Assembly (NCBI RefSeq): GCF_003346865.1
Contig: NZ_QDKL01000001.1
Coordinates: 992,001 to 1,056,000 of the forward strand
Source: Halobacteriovorax vibrionivorans
GTDB taxonomy: Bacteria > Bdellovibrionota > Bacteriovoracia > Bacteriovoracales > Bacteriovoracaceae
Direction of reading: 5' to 3'
Length of the DNA: 64,000 nt
Shown: piece by piece, positions 9,851 to 18,618 of the stretch
Position numbering within the stretch: the first letter of the stretch is position 1
Layout of the letters: each line of letters begins with the position of its first letter
Notes under the pieces: generated by a model
What the model was told of the DNA's origin: nothing
The model's database searches: none
What the model saw: the letters and a program-made list of their open reading frames with translations, nothing else
Program-made: the position numbers and the translations under genes

Positions 9851-10675
9851 TTGGAGTTAATGATAACTTTGCCACTATGGCTGATCTTAATTCAATTTGT
9901 TGGTGCACTTGTAAACTCACAAGACTTTGCACCTACATACAGTCTCAAGAAGTATCTTATTGCATCTCATAAAGCAGAAGAAGTAGATGCTCTAAGTTTT
10001 AATTCTTTTTTTGTAATACTTTTATCTGTTTTATTTTTTCAAACATTATCAATTTTCTTTATATTAACAAATCAGCTCTCTTATATTCTTCCGTTCTATT
10101 TCATGATGATAATTTCAACGATTTTCTTAGGGATTTATCGTTTTAGATTATCATTGATAAGAAGAGAGGTTATAGAGATTACACAGATCACTTTGTCGCA
10201 GTTAATTTTGATTAGTATCATTGTGTTAACTTGGTTCTTAGTTCAGTCTGATTCAATTATTTTAAGGTCTATTTTCCTACTGCCATTGTGTATCCTCTTT
10301 TATTCAACTGAGCTGCAAATGATAAAGTCAGGCTCAATTTATTCAGATAAGAAATACTTAGAAATAAAATCCTCATATATAAGATTGTTATATCAATGTG
10401 GATTCATCCTTTTTGTCATAAGTTTGATACTTACGGGAAGCGACTTTTCAAAACTAATTATTTCAAAGTTTAGTCCAGGCTATATCCATTATGGAGCTTT
10501 AACTGTTTTGGTAATCGTATTACAGGTTATATCAATTATTTTGAGTAATATATATATTAAGTTTCAACCTCTAAGGGATTATCAAAGTTTGATAACTTCT
10601 TCTAAAAAGAGAGTGTTAACTTCATTTTTTATTTTTGTAATCTTTTGTAGTTTAAAGGCTTTTAATGTTTTCTAA
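9851..10675 (+). CDS. Polytopic membrane protein, possible diverged NuoH/HyfC-like subunit
   Basis: A protein of about 274 residues with roughly seven membrane helices. It starts at TTG 9851, with ATG 9860 as alternative. No NuoH signature is intact. Near residues 155-185 a loop with one Glu (STELQMIKSGSIYSDKKYLE) followed by a helix occupies the position where NuoH/HyfC carry their acidic loop. That, and its place first in a module of complex-I-like size classes, makes a diverged NuoH/HyfC origin thinkable but unproven. It overlaps the next gene by 11 bases. Confidence 0.68.
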   Translation: MELMITLPLWLILIQFVGALVNSQDFAPTYSLKKYLIASHKAEEVDALSFNSFFVILLSVLFFQTLSIFFILTNQLSYILPFYFMMIISTIFLGIYRFRLSLIRREVIEITQITLSQLILISIIVLTWFLVQSDSIILRSIFLLPLCILFYSTELQMIKSGSIYSDKKYLEIKSSYIRLLYQCGFILFVISLILTGSDFSKLIISKFSPGYIHYGALTVLVIVLQVISIILSNIYIKFQPLRDYQSLITSSKKRVLTSFFIFVIFCSLKAFNVF

Positions 10676-11114
10676 TATTATCATTATATTGCTTTTCATA
10701 TTTGCGGCTTTTTCAAAAGGTCGCTACACAATGATGCTCTACTCCGTTGCCCTTTCATCTTTGTTGGTAAGTTTGATGGGAGTGTCTTCAACTGTACTTA
10801 TTTACTTTTTAGGTCTATTTCTTGTTATTTTTATTCTTCTTATAACATTAATAGAATATTGTTTTCCCACAACTCAAGTAAAGTTTAAAAAGTTTTCTTA
10901 TACGCCTTATATACTATTTACCATTATCTTACTGGGTGTTTTCTCAGTTAATATTTATCATTTAAATAATGATAATAATCTTATTAGCATAATCAATAAC
11001 TACAATGTTGATACCCATATTAATTGGCCAATCCTATTAAAGTTTTGTGTTTTATTAGTATTTACTGCATTTCTGTCACTAGTGAACCTAAATGGAGATG
11101 AAGAGAATGCATAA
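10665..11114 (+). CDS. Small polytopic membrane protein, possibly NuoJ- or HyfE-N-half-like
   Basis: The 149 residues contain about four membrane helices with little polar sequence. The first half (helix, SKGRYTMMLYSVALSSLL, then a hydrophobic stretch of about 30 residues) recalls the N-terminal half of hydrogenase-4 subunit E, or NuoJ-class helices. This is a pattern-level impression only. The gene overlaps its upstream neighbour by 11 bases and its downstream neighbour by a few codons, as expected for subunits made in fixed ratio. Confidence 0.66.
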   Translation: MFSNIIIILLFIFAAFSKGRYTMMLYSVALSSLLVSLMGVSSTVLIYFLGLFLVIFILLITLIEYCFPTTQVKFKKFSYTPYILFTIILLGVFSVNIYHLNNDNNLISIINNYNVDTHINWPILLKFCVLLVFTAFLSLVNLNGDEENA

Positions 11115-11367
11115 TATCGATACATTTACACTCCTAACAATTGTTTTTGTTATTAATATCGGAGTTTATTTATTTACACAGAGATTTACAAAGAAGCTTT
11201 TTTCTTTGTTTTCAAATATTGCAATCTTTCTTTTACTAATCGACCTTAGAGTTCAGGAGTCTATATCTTTAAGCGATGGTGTTATGCTTTTTATTTATGT
11301 AGCCCCAATCTTTCTTCTAATAAATTCTCTGTTTAAGGAATTTCGTGTAAGACAGGGGGCAAATTGA
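11107..11367 (+). CDS. Small three-helix membrane protein, NuoK/MrpF/HyfE-C-half-like in size
   Basis: An 86-residue protein with three membrane helices (about 5-21, 32-49 and 58-75) and a basic C-terminus (KEFRVRQGAN). I chose ATG 11107 because GGAG lies 9 bases upstream; in-frame ATGs at 11092 and 11098 lack a ribosome binding site. Size and helix layout match NuoK, MrpF or the C-terminal half of HyfE. The acidic residue in SLSDGVMLF sits where HyfE-type proteins have a helix-start Asp. Homology is not proven. It ends in a TTGA overlap with the next gene. Confidence 0.64.
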   Translation: MHNIDTFTLLTIVFVINIGVYLFTQRFTKKLFSLFSNIAIFLLLIDLRVQESISLSDGVMLFIYVAPIFLLINSLFKEFRVRQGAN

Positions 11368-12650
11368 TTTATTTTAATGTCTCTTTATTCTTACTTACTC
11401 TATTGGCGGTTCACTTCTCATCAAAGATTAATAACTGGGGACGCTCATTTATTTCCTTGATACCTATACTTTCGATTGTTGTCGTATATTTTTCTGGTAT
11501 GGAGATAAATTACCTTAATTCTATTTTCCCGTTCATTTTATCTTTTTTAGTTATTGATGAAAAAAAACGAAATGTTTACGAAATTTTGCCATTTGGAATC
11601 TTACTCTTTCCAATTGATATTAATATAAAGATTATAGCTTTTGCTTCTTGTGTATATCTGAATTTAGGTAGCTATAAGAAACAGTCGCTTAATATTCTTA
11701 AACTTGCGATTATCGCATTTATTACGCTCGTTGATAAAACTTTGGCTTTTAAATACTTATTCTCTGTTTATTTATTATTATCTTTTTTAGACACTGATAA
11801 TAAGGACTTTGCGATTACAGATGGAGTGATTCTTTCTTACCTACTCACTAGTGATATTCAGTATGTAACACAAAACTTAAACCAATTCTTAATTGGACTC
11901 TCTTTTTTAATCTTTTTGAGCTTATTAAATAAAGAAAATATTTTTAAGATCATATTTGTATTAACTGCAATCGTGAGTGTTTTCTTAAATTCTGAATCTC
12001 AATTAATGGGTCTTATCGTTTTTTATTATATGATTAGATCTTTTCAAACATGTATAAAGATTTCTGCTAGGGAAATTGCGGTTTTTGATAAGTATGTTCT
12101 AGTTAATGCTTTATCTCATCTTGGGTTGATTGGAATTCTAGCAATGTCATTTTCAACTCAAAATCCATTCTTTATTGCTCTGTCAATTATACTTACTTTC
12201 TTTGTTTATATTTTAGGTAGCGATGAATTGACCTCATTTGAGATGAGTGGCAAATGGTATGAAAGCTTTTATTCACTTGTTTTCTTTAGCGTTTTTGGCT
12301 CTCTTTTGTTCCTACTTTCAAGTAAGGCGTTTTCTATTAATGACCAATTCTATCTACATGCAATTTCATCTTACTTAGTGATAGGTATTACGTTTATCGT
12401 GATTTGTTATAAGTTTAGAGCAATGATTGAGCCTATTTCGACACAATTACATTTATCTAATAAAAAACGACTCATTTATATGAATAATATTTTTTATAAT
12501 GAGAGAAGATTTCTTGCTCAAAATGATCAAGTAGTTAAAGGAAAGAGTATACTGTCACATATTTCAGTACCATATAAGACAGTAAGAACGATTAGTTTAA
12601 TTGTTACGGCCATTTATTTCTTAGTTTTAATTGTGCAGGTGGCAGGATGA
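11364..12650 (+). CDS. Diverged antiporter-like membrane protein related to NuoM/NuoN/HyfB
   Basis: A 428-residue protein with about a dozen membrane helices. Residues 242-255 read DKYVLVNALSHLGL, which lines up with DVKKLVAYSSVSHMGF of the NuoM encoded upstream, and with the equivalent NuoN and NuoL segments. After it comes a helix, then a short polar segment (GSDELTSFEMSGKWYES) and an FSVFGSLLFLLSSKAF helix. That order matches the next part of NuoM-type proteins, including a Ser-Lys near the end of the helix. The N-terminal half lacks the WE and K-x-P-x-H-x-W-L-P motifs needed for proton pumping. The start is TTG 11364 behind AGGGGG. I infer a degenerate or repurposed antiporter-like subunit. 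Confidence 0.72.
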   Translation: MIYFNVSLFLLTLLAVHFSSKINNWGRSFISLIPILSIVVVYFSGMEINYLNSIFPFILSFLVIDEKKRNVYEILPFGILLFPIDINIKIIAFASCVYLNLGSYKKQSLNILKLAIIAFITLVDKTLAFKYLFSVYLLLSFLDTDNKDFAITDGVILSYLLTSDIQYVTQNLNQFLIGLSFLIFLSLLNKENIFKIIFVLTAIVSVFLNSESQLMGLIVFYYMIRSFQTCIKISAREIAVFDKYVLVNALSHLGLIGILAMSFSTQNPFFIALSIILTFFVYILGSDELTSFEMSGKWYESFYSLVFFSVFGSLLFLLSSKAFSINDQFYLHAISSYLVIGITFIVICYKFRAMIEPISTQLHLSNKKRLIYMNNIFYNERRFLAQNDQVVKGKSILSHISVPYKTVRTISLIVTAIYFLVLIVQVAG

Positions 12651-13480
12651 AGTATAAGAATCTTATTATATATTTAGCTGTTTTAATTGGCTCAATTCTT
12701 ATTTCATTTTTCTTAAATGGCTATACTGTGGAAACGCCGTTTCCGTATTTTAGTATGTCTTTTAAGTTTGGACTTCCAACAATTGTTGGAACATTAATAG
12801 CCGCAGTACTTATACGAGAAGAAAGTTTTTTAGATAGAGTTATTAGTCTGCCTCTTTCAGTGTTTGCATTCTCTTCAGCAACTATTTTGCCTTTTGTTAT
12901 TTTTACAGGTGCATTTTTTGCAATTTTAAAAATTGAAAATGTAAAATTCTTATTATTTGCAATTTTGAATTTATTAGCTCTTTTAATTTTTAAGAATGAC
13001 ATTGTTATTAGTAATCTAACTTTTGTTGTATCTGCTTTCTTAATACTTTCATTTACAAAAAAGATATCATTATTAAATTTATTTCTATTCCAATATTTTG
13101 TCTTGTTGGATATTAATTCAACGATTAGCTCAGTGCATGTATTCTTGATTCCATTTTGTGTTCTTTTACTTCTTTTCTTATATATAAGAGGAAAGGTTAG
13201 AAACTCTATCAATGTTATGGCCTTGGCCTTAATTATTCTATCGGGAGATGTAACGTTATCGGTGATATTAACATCATATAGCTTACTAGGTATTTCTATA
13301 TTATTTGATAAATATCGTTCAAAAGAAGAGAAGATAATAACTTCTAATGTAACAATTGCTACAATTATAATTTCAATGTCATTTTTATCAGCGCAATCCT
13401 TGTTAATACCACTAATTGTGGTACTTACTGTGTTTGTTGAATACAATAAGAATAATGTGGAGGTTAATCATGCAGTCTAA
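12647..13480 (+). CDS. Polytopic membrane protein, unrecognised
   Basis: A 277-residue protein, mostly hydrophobic, with about eight or nine membrane helices and short basic loops (SFTKKIS, IRGKVRNS, DKYRSKEEK). I recognise no family motif. It is coupled to the upstream NuoM-like gene by an ATGA overlap and overlaps the leader of the next gene. Its context suggests a further subunit of the same membrane complex. The base composition is more AT-rich than that of the upstream nuo genes, with many TTT/ATT/TTA codons. Confidence 0.66.
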   Translation: MKYKNLIIYLAVLIGSILISFFLNGYTVETPFPYFSMSFKFGLPTIVGTLIAAVLIREESFLDRVISLPLSVFAFSSATILPFVIFTGAFFAILKIENVKFLLFAILNLLALLIFKNDIVISNLTFVVSAFLILSFTKKISLLNLFLFQYFVLLDINSTISSVHVFLIPFCVLLLLFLYIRGKVRNSINVMALALIILSGDVTLSVILTSYSLLGISILFDKYRSKEEKIITSNVTIATIIISMSFLSAQSLLIPLIVVLTVFVEYNKNNVEVNHAV

Positions 13481-14459
13481 CTTCTATTTTCTTCTTCTGC
13501 TTTATCCAGTTATATATTTCTTAAATAACTTCCTTATTAAGGTTACTTCAATTAATTCTAAACAGAGAACATCTGTATTAGCTTTCGTATTCTTATCATC
13601 ATTTTACTTTCTATTTAGAGATTTCATCTTTTCTTCTGTCGATAGAAGTTATTTTGCTATATGTTCAGTTTCATTTTCACTATTCTTTTTAAATAGTCGT
13701 GGAAATTCGCGAGTATTATTTAAGGCCATTACATTATTATGGTTTTCTCTTTTTAATATATGGAACTTCACGGGTGTAACAGATATCGTTCTTTTACTTG
13801 GGATGTTTTGTTTTTTTGATACTGATAAGAAAAGTGAGCATAGCTTATTTTATAACCTATCGTGGATTATAATTGCTGTAGTTTATTTCTTTGTTAAAGA
13901 GTTTCAAGGTGGAGAACTTGGAAGTCTCTTTTATGAAATACTTTTAGTGGTTTCTACTCTTTTATTGGTTCCAAAAGAGAAGGATTCACCTTTTCTTTCT
14001 ATTCTCCAGTATATTTTCTGCTTATCTGTTTTAAATCGATTTATAGCTTTAAATATAGAATTAAGTCCTTATTTCTATCTATTATTTCTCTTTCTACAAG
14101 TAGCATTTTCATTTATTAAAATTGATGAGAAATACCAGGCCATTCAATTGATGTCGATTTGTATGGCCAGTGCAATTATCTTATTACCAGTATTTGGAAT
14201 TGATAGTTTTTATCAACTATTTTTAATAGTTTATCTTCTTGTTTTTTCTTATAAGTCAAAGCAGTCAGAGATCGTTGCCAAGTTATTGAGTATTGTCCAT
14301 GTCCTTTATTTATTTTTAATTGGCTATGTCGCATACTTACACAATACTTACTTAACGAATTTACAGCTACTTTCAGTGATATTCTTGATTGTTACACTCG
14401 CTTATCGTCAAAACCTATTTGGTATTGTGCAAAATAGTCCACGCAAAGCGATTGTTTGA
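13470..14459 (+). CDS. Polytopic membrane protein, unrecognised
   Basis: A 329-residue protein with about nine or ten membrane helices and no motif I recognise. I chose ATG 13470 because GGAGG lies 6 bases upstream; the open frame extends further back without a better start. A segment FFDTDKK near residue 110 follows a helix, much as FLDTDNK does in the NuoM-like protein encoded at 11364. That small shared pattern may point to common descent. It is the last gene of the membrane module; the next start is 31 bases on. Confidence 0.66.
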   Translation: MQSNFYFLLLLYPVIYFLNNFLIKVTSINSKQRTSVLAFVFLSSFYFLFRDFIFSSVDRSYFAICSVSFSLFFLNSRGNSRVLFKAITLLWFSLFNIWNFTGVTDIVLLLGMFCFFDTDKKSEHSLFYNLSWIIIAVVYFFVKEFQGGELGSLFYEILLVVSTLLLVPKEKDSPFLSILQYIFCLSVLNRFIALNIELSPYFYLLFLFLQVAFSFIKIDEKYQAIQLMSICMASAIILLPVFGIDSFYQLFLIVYLLVFSYKSKQSEIVAKLLSIVHVLYLFLIGYVAYLHNTYLTNLQLLSVIFLIVTLAYRQNLFGIVQNSPRKAIV

Positions 14460-14490
14460 TTTAATTTCAATTACTTAAGATAATAGTCAT

Positions 14491-17400
14491 ATGATTAAGT
14501 TTCGTGTCAAAACCAAGTCGAACAAGGTTTTGGGCCCTTTTATATTCTCTGAACTAGTTGAATTAGGCGAAAAAGATGCTATCGATCAAAACTGCCTTTT
14601 TCAGAAGTTTCCTACAGGAGACTGGGCACCGGTGGGTGCAATTCCAGAGCTTTCAAATCTCTTTGAAAAAATAAATTCAGATGAACCTTTAAAATTAAGT
14701 GAGAATACTGACAAAGATGAACCTCAAGAAGAGGTTAGATATGCGCAAACTGATAGTGAGCAAAAGCATCACACATTAATTGGTGAAGATAAAACAGAGT
14801 TCAATGAATTCAAGTTCTCTAAGGATAAGAAGCTCGATATTAACTACGATGAAATCGAAGAGAAGTTTAAGGCCAAGAAAGAACAGGAAGAAATTGAAGC
14901 ACAAAATGCAGGTGTTGAGAAAACAGTAGTTGTTAAAATGCCAGCTTTTAAGTCACCAGAGAAAGAAAGTGATGAAATAGAAAAAACAGTTGTTGTTAAT
15001 AATCTTCAAGATGTACTTGATGAATCTGATGATGAAGAAGATGAGAAAAAAGAGAAAGCTGAAGAGGTTGTAGAGGAGCCAGAAGAGGTTGTCGAGGATG
15101 ATGCAGCTACAGCTATGTTCAATCTAGAAGAGCTTAAAAAAGAGCAATTGCCAACTAAGACTGAAGATTACAGTGACTTAGAATTAAAGATTAAACAAGA
15201 AGAGAGAAACCTTAAAAAGAAGGGGAAGCCAAAAGAGCAGCCTAAGCTTGAGTCTAAAAAGACAAAGAAAGAAGCCAGTAATAAGAGAAGAAATCTTACG
15301 ATGGCCCTTTTCTTAGTTGTTACCCTCATTTTTTTAATGCCTGATGAGAAGAAAGATATCGAGACAGTTGTTGTTCCAAAGATTGTCTTTCCTGTCGCAA
15401 CAGAGGTAGCAGCTCCAAAGAAGGCCCAAGAAAGCTATATTGCGGGGCTTAAACTATTTCAAAAAGATGATTATATCTCACGCGTAGCTGCGGCCCAAAA
15501 GTTCTATGAGTCTCTACGTTACAAGTTTAACAAGAACCCAGCATCAGGAAAACTTATTCATGTTTATAGTGATTTGTTGATAGACACTCAAAAAACAAAG
15601 AAAGCTGGGCAAGTTATTTCTAAGCTTTTGCGTATTGAGGAAAGTAAATTATTAAATGATATTGATGTTGTAATAGGTGCAGCACAGTTTTATGCCTTTT
15701 TTAAAAAGTATGAAACAGCAATCTTTACAATCGAGAGATATAATTACTTAAAGTCTAATAAACCCTCTGTAAAACTATTTTCAATATATCTAAATTACCT
15801 ATTAAAAGCAGGGGAGTTAGACAAAGCAAAAATCGTTTACGAAAAACTAAGTGGCGCTAAGGTGAAAACAGTAGAGTCAATCGATGCAATGGTTAATTAC
15901 TTACTACTTAATGAAAATAGTACCGATGCTCTTAAGCTTATTCAAAAACATGAAAATAAGTTTAAAAATAATTATCGATTCTTAATAGTATATGGAGAGC
16001 TTCTCTTAGAGCTTGAAAAAATGGATACCTTAAAGAAAGTTGGTGCTATTTTAACAGCAAAATATGGTGGGGGATCTCCTTATAATTTTGCACAAGGTCT
16101 CAAGTTTATGGGATTTGTAAAAGCATATGATAAGGATATCCAGGGAGCAACGAAGCTTTTTCAACAATCATTAAAAATTTATGATGATGAATCTCTTAGA
16201 GACACCCTCGCTACTTTAGACGTTGCCGGAAGTGATCTAACACAAAAGGTTATTTCAACAAGTAAGATTAAAGTTCTGATTAGACAGTCTAAAGATGAAG
16301 CTATGCTTCTAAATTGGGATCGAGCATTTGAATTGGCCCTAAGAGCAGTATCTTTAGATGAAACAAGTATAGATGCAAAATTATATTTAGCTGAGTTACA
16401 AGTTAAGCGTGGATACTTTGATTTTGCTATAAAGACACTTACAAAGCTAAGAGCACTTCACCCTGTTAATCCTAGAATCAATTATGCTCTAATTATGGCA
16501 AATCTGAAGTCTTATAAGAAAGATGAGGCCAAGAGATTATTATCTGCACTTTCAACTAGTGAGGAATTTAGAGAAACATTTGAATTTCAAATGCTACTTG
16601 CTCATTATTATAACCTAATTGCTAATGATAAAATGGCATTTGATAAATTTAAAGCAGCTTCTCAAATTAACCCGTTAAGTGATGAAGCATTCTTTGAAAT
16701 GGCAAAGATTGCATTTAAGAATAAAAAGTTTAAACAAACAAAATTATTCTTAAATGAGGCCATGAGTTTAAACCCTTCAAATATTGATTATAAAATTCTT
16801 AATAGTAAGGTTTTATATGAAACAGATGGTGTAAGAACTGCCATTGGTTACTTAAGACAGGAGCTTCTCGAGCATAGAGATAACCCTAAGTTATATGGTC
16901 AGATTGCAGTTTATTATTACCGTGATCAGGACTTTGAAGCATTTAAAGAAATGAAAGAAGTTCTTGATCGTCTTAATAAAAAAGATGGTGCACTATATGC
17001 ATACCTAGTCGAGGTTTCTGAAATAGAAAGAGATTATAATGACTTGGTTGAAAATGCTTTAAAGTTACTTGTGTATGAGCCAGGAAATTTATTAATACGT
17101 GAAAAACTTATCATTACTTATATTCATTTAAAGCAATATGCGAATGCAACTAAGCATATCAATATCTTAGAAAAGAGACTTCCTACTTATCCTCGTATTA
17201 ATTACTACCGATCAAAAATATTCTTTGAGCAAAATAATTATAAGCAGGCCGAGGCATTTGCTAAGAAAGAGATAGAAATGCATCCAAACTCTGAATATGG
17301 GTACTATATTCTAGGCGAAATTTATTTAAGGGCCAAAAAAGTTCAAGAGGCCAAGGCAAATCTTTCTAAAGCTATTCAGATTAATAAACGCTATTTTGAT

Positions 17401-17646
17401 GCGATATTTTCAATGGGGAAGCTTACATTTCAAACACGTGAGTTTGTGCCTTCTCTGCAGTTCTTTCAGCGCGCATACCGCTTAAATCCGACTGATGCAG
17501 ACTTGAATAAGATGATGGGTTTCCTATATAAAGAGCTTGGACAACCTAATCTTGCTATCGATAAATTTAATCGTTATTTAACATTAAGTCCTAACGCGCT
17601 TGATCGTAGAAATATTATGAGCTTAATAAATCAATTAAAGCGTTGA
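14491..17646 (+). CDS. Membrane-anchored GYF_2/TPR protein
   Basis: A 1051-residue protein built in three parts. Residues about 3-57 resemble a GYF_2 (DUF4339) domain, with GPFIFSELVELG and GDWAPVGAIPEL. Residues about 60-270 are highly charged and probably disordered, with the repeated motif EKTVVV at about 143 and 165. One membrane helix follows near 272-287 (MALFLVVTLIFLM). The remaining 750 residues, presumably periplasmic, are a long TPR-like helical array with pairs such as NPSNIDYKILNSKVLYETDG. It likely scaffolds a protein complex across the inner membrane. A third TVVV copy lies just after the membrane helix. Confidence 0.8.
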   Translation: MIKFRVKTKSNKVLGPFIFSELVELGEKDAIDQNCLFQKFPTGDWAPVGAIPELSNLFEKINSDEPLKLSENTDKDEPQEEVRYAQTDSEQKHHTLIGEDKTEFNEFKFSKDKKLDINYDEIEEKFKAKKEQEEIEAQNAGVEKTVVVKMPAFKSPEKESDEIEKTVVVNNLQDVLDESDDEEDEKKEKAEEVVEEPEEVVEDDAATAMFNLEELKKEQLPTKTEDYSDLELKIKQEERNLKKKGKPKEQPKLESKKTKKEASNKRRNLTMALFLVVTLIFLMPDEKKDIETVVVPKIVFPVATEVAAPKKAQESYIAGLKLFQKDDYISRVAAAQKFYESLRYKFNKNPASGKLIHVYSDLLIDTQKTKKAGQVISKLLRIEESKLLNDIDVVIGAAQFYAFFKKYETAIFTIERYNYLKSNKPSVKLFSIYLNYLLKAGELDKAKIVYEKLSGAKVKTVESIDAMVNYLLLNENSTDALKLIQKHENKFKNNYRFLIVYGELLLELEKMDTLKKVGAILTAKYGGGSPYNFAQGLKFMGFVKAYDKDIQGATKLFQQSLKIYDDESLRDTLATLDVAGSDLTQKVISTSKIKVLIRQSKDEAMLLNWDRAFELALRAVSLDETSIDAKLYLAELQVKRGYFDFAIKTLTKLRALHPVNPRINYALIMANLKSYKKDEAKRLLSALSTSEEFRETFEFQMLLAHYYNLIANDKMAFDKFKAASQINPLSDEAFFEMAKIAFKNKKFKQTKLFLNEAMSLNPSNIDYKILNSKVLYETDGVRTAIGYLRQELLEHRDNPKLYGQIAVYYYRDQDFEAFKEMKEVLDRLNKKDGALYAYLVEVSEIERDYNDLVENALKLLVYEPGNLLIREKLIITYIHLKQYANATKHINILEKRLPTYPRINYYRSKIFFEQNNYKQAEAFAKKEIEMHPNSEYGYYILGEIYLRAKKVQEAKANLSKAIQINKRYFDAIFSMGKLTFQTREFVPSLQFFQRAYRLNPTDADLNKMMGFLYKELGQPNLAIDKFNRYLTLSPNALDRRNIMSLINQLKR

Positions 17647-17671
17647 CAAATGTATGCAAGAATCTTAATAA
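17643..17671 (+). promoter_or_regulatory. Promoter for the tRNA-Ser pair
   Basis: TTGACA at 17643-17648 is followed 17 bases later by TAATAA at 17666-17671. The predicted start point, near 17678, lies about 26 bases before the first tRNA. The -35 box overlaps the TGA stop codon of the upstream TPR gene. Confidence 0.6.
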
Positions 17672-17703
17672 TATATCTCACGAATGCAAAATTTGTATTT
17701 TGC

Positions 17704-17789
17704 GGAGGATTGGCTGAGTGGTCGAAAGCGGCGGTTTTGAAAACCGTTGAGCGCGAGCTCCGCAGGTTCGAATCCTGTGTCCTCCGCCA
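17704..17789 (+). tRNA. tRNA-Ser(UGA)
   Basis: An 86-base class II tRNA. The acceptor arm GGAGGAT pairs with GTCCTCC, with discriminator G and encoded CCA at 17787-17789. The anticodon loop holds TGA, and there is a long variable arm (GAGCGCGAGCTC). It is transcribed in tandem with the tRNA-Ser 14 bases downstream. Confidence 0.95.
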
Positions 17790-17803
17790 CTTTTTTTCTA
17801 TGT

Positions 17804-17893
17804 GGAGAAGTGGGAGAGTGGCCGAATCCAGCACCTTGCTAAGGTGTCGTACCCTTACGGGTACCGCGAGTTCAAATCTCGCCTTCTCCGCCA
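17804..17893 (+). tRNA. tRNA-Ser(GCU)
   Basis: A 90-base class II tRNA. The acceptor arm GGAGAAG pairs perfectly with CTTCTCC, with discriminator G and encoded CCA at 17891-17893. The anticodon stem GCACC/GGTGT frames the loop TTGCTAA with anticodon GCT. The variable arm is long (GTACCCTTACGGGTAC). It reads AGC/AGU codons and would normally carry t6A at position 37, the substrate of the TcdA encoded at 23720. Confidence 0.95.
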
Positions 17894-17938
17894 TTTTTAA
17901 ATCTTTTCCATTTCTAATAAACAATCAAAAACAATTAT

Positions 17939-18601
17939 ATGAAAGATCAATCTAAAACCATTCAAGATGTTGGTTGTTCATTTGATATTGATAAATATTT
18001 AAATGCAAGAAAGCTAACGATTGAGGCCGTTAAAGAAGTCTCTGCTTTGGTTTGTGTCGGTATGACAGAAGATGATGGTCAAAAGCTAATAGATGAAGTT
18101 TTGGCCAGGAAGGGTGTAGAGAAGAAATGGCATCCAACGAAATTTCGTATTGGAAAGAACACAGTAAAGTCTTTTCGAGAGAAGTCTGATGAAGGTGTAA
18201 CTCTAAAAGAAGATGATCTCTTCTTTATTGATATCGGTCCCGTCTTTGATGGCCACGAAGGTGATTACGGTGAAACCTTCGTAACATCTAATAATCCAGA
18301 ATATTTGAAAATTAAAAAAGCTAGTGAAGATGTTTTTCATACTACTGCCAATAAATGTCGCGATGAGGGCCTTACTGGAGTTGAGTTATATGAGTTTGCG
18401 CAATCATACGCTAGAGATTTAGGTTATGAACTTAACTTAAAAATGAGTGGTCATCGTTTAGCGGACTTTCCACATGCTGTCTATTTCCGTGGAAGCCTTG
18501 GTTCAAGTGATATAAAGCCAAAGAAGAATCTTTGGATTTTAGAAATTCATATTCGCCATCCTGAGAATGAATACGGTGCCTTCTTTGAAGATCTAATTTA
18601 A
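17939..18601 (+). CDS. M24 (pita-bread fold) metallopeptidase family protein
   Basis: A 220-residue protein of the aminopeptidase P / methionine aminopeptidase fold. The metal ligands appear in order: two Asp in FIDIGPVFDGHEGDYGET (about 96-113), His in MSGHRLADFPH (about 170), Glu in WILEIHI (about 202) and Glu near the C-terminus (AFFEDL). It is short, with no separate N-terminal creatinase domain. Likely roles are Xaa-Pro or related dipeptide hydrolysis in the cytoplasm; the exact substrate cannot be read off. It follows the tRNA-Ser pair by 45 bases. Confidence 0.82.
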   Translation: MKDQSKTIQDVGCSFDIDKYLNARKLTIEAVKEVSALVCVGMTEDDGQKLIDEVLARKGVEKKWHPTKFRIGKNTVKSFREKSDEGVTLKEDDLFFIDIGPVFDGHEGDYGETFVTSNNPEYLKIKKASEDVFHTTANKCRDEGLTGVELYEFAQSYARDLGYELNLKMSGHRLADFPHAVYFRGSLGSSDIKPKKNLWILEIHIRHPENEYGAFFEDLI

Positions 18602-18618
18602 ACAACTGTTTCGTCATA

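Noticed and set aside
12721..13446. Long minus-strand open frame of 241 codons
   Set aside because: It lies antisense inside the 277-residue membrane gene; its translation is a low-complexity Asn/Ile/Lys mix, and the plus-strand gene has tight operon overlaps.
17631..17955. Open frames on both strands over the tRNA-Ser pair
   Set aside because: They run through two clear tRNA genes; the translated sequences are typical spurious tRNA-derived peptides.
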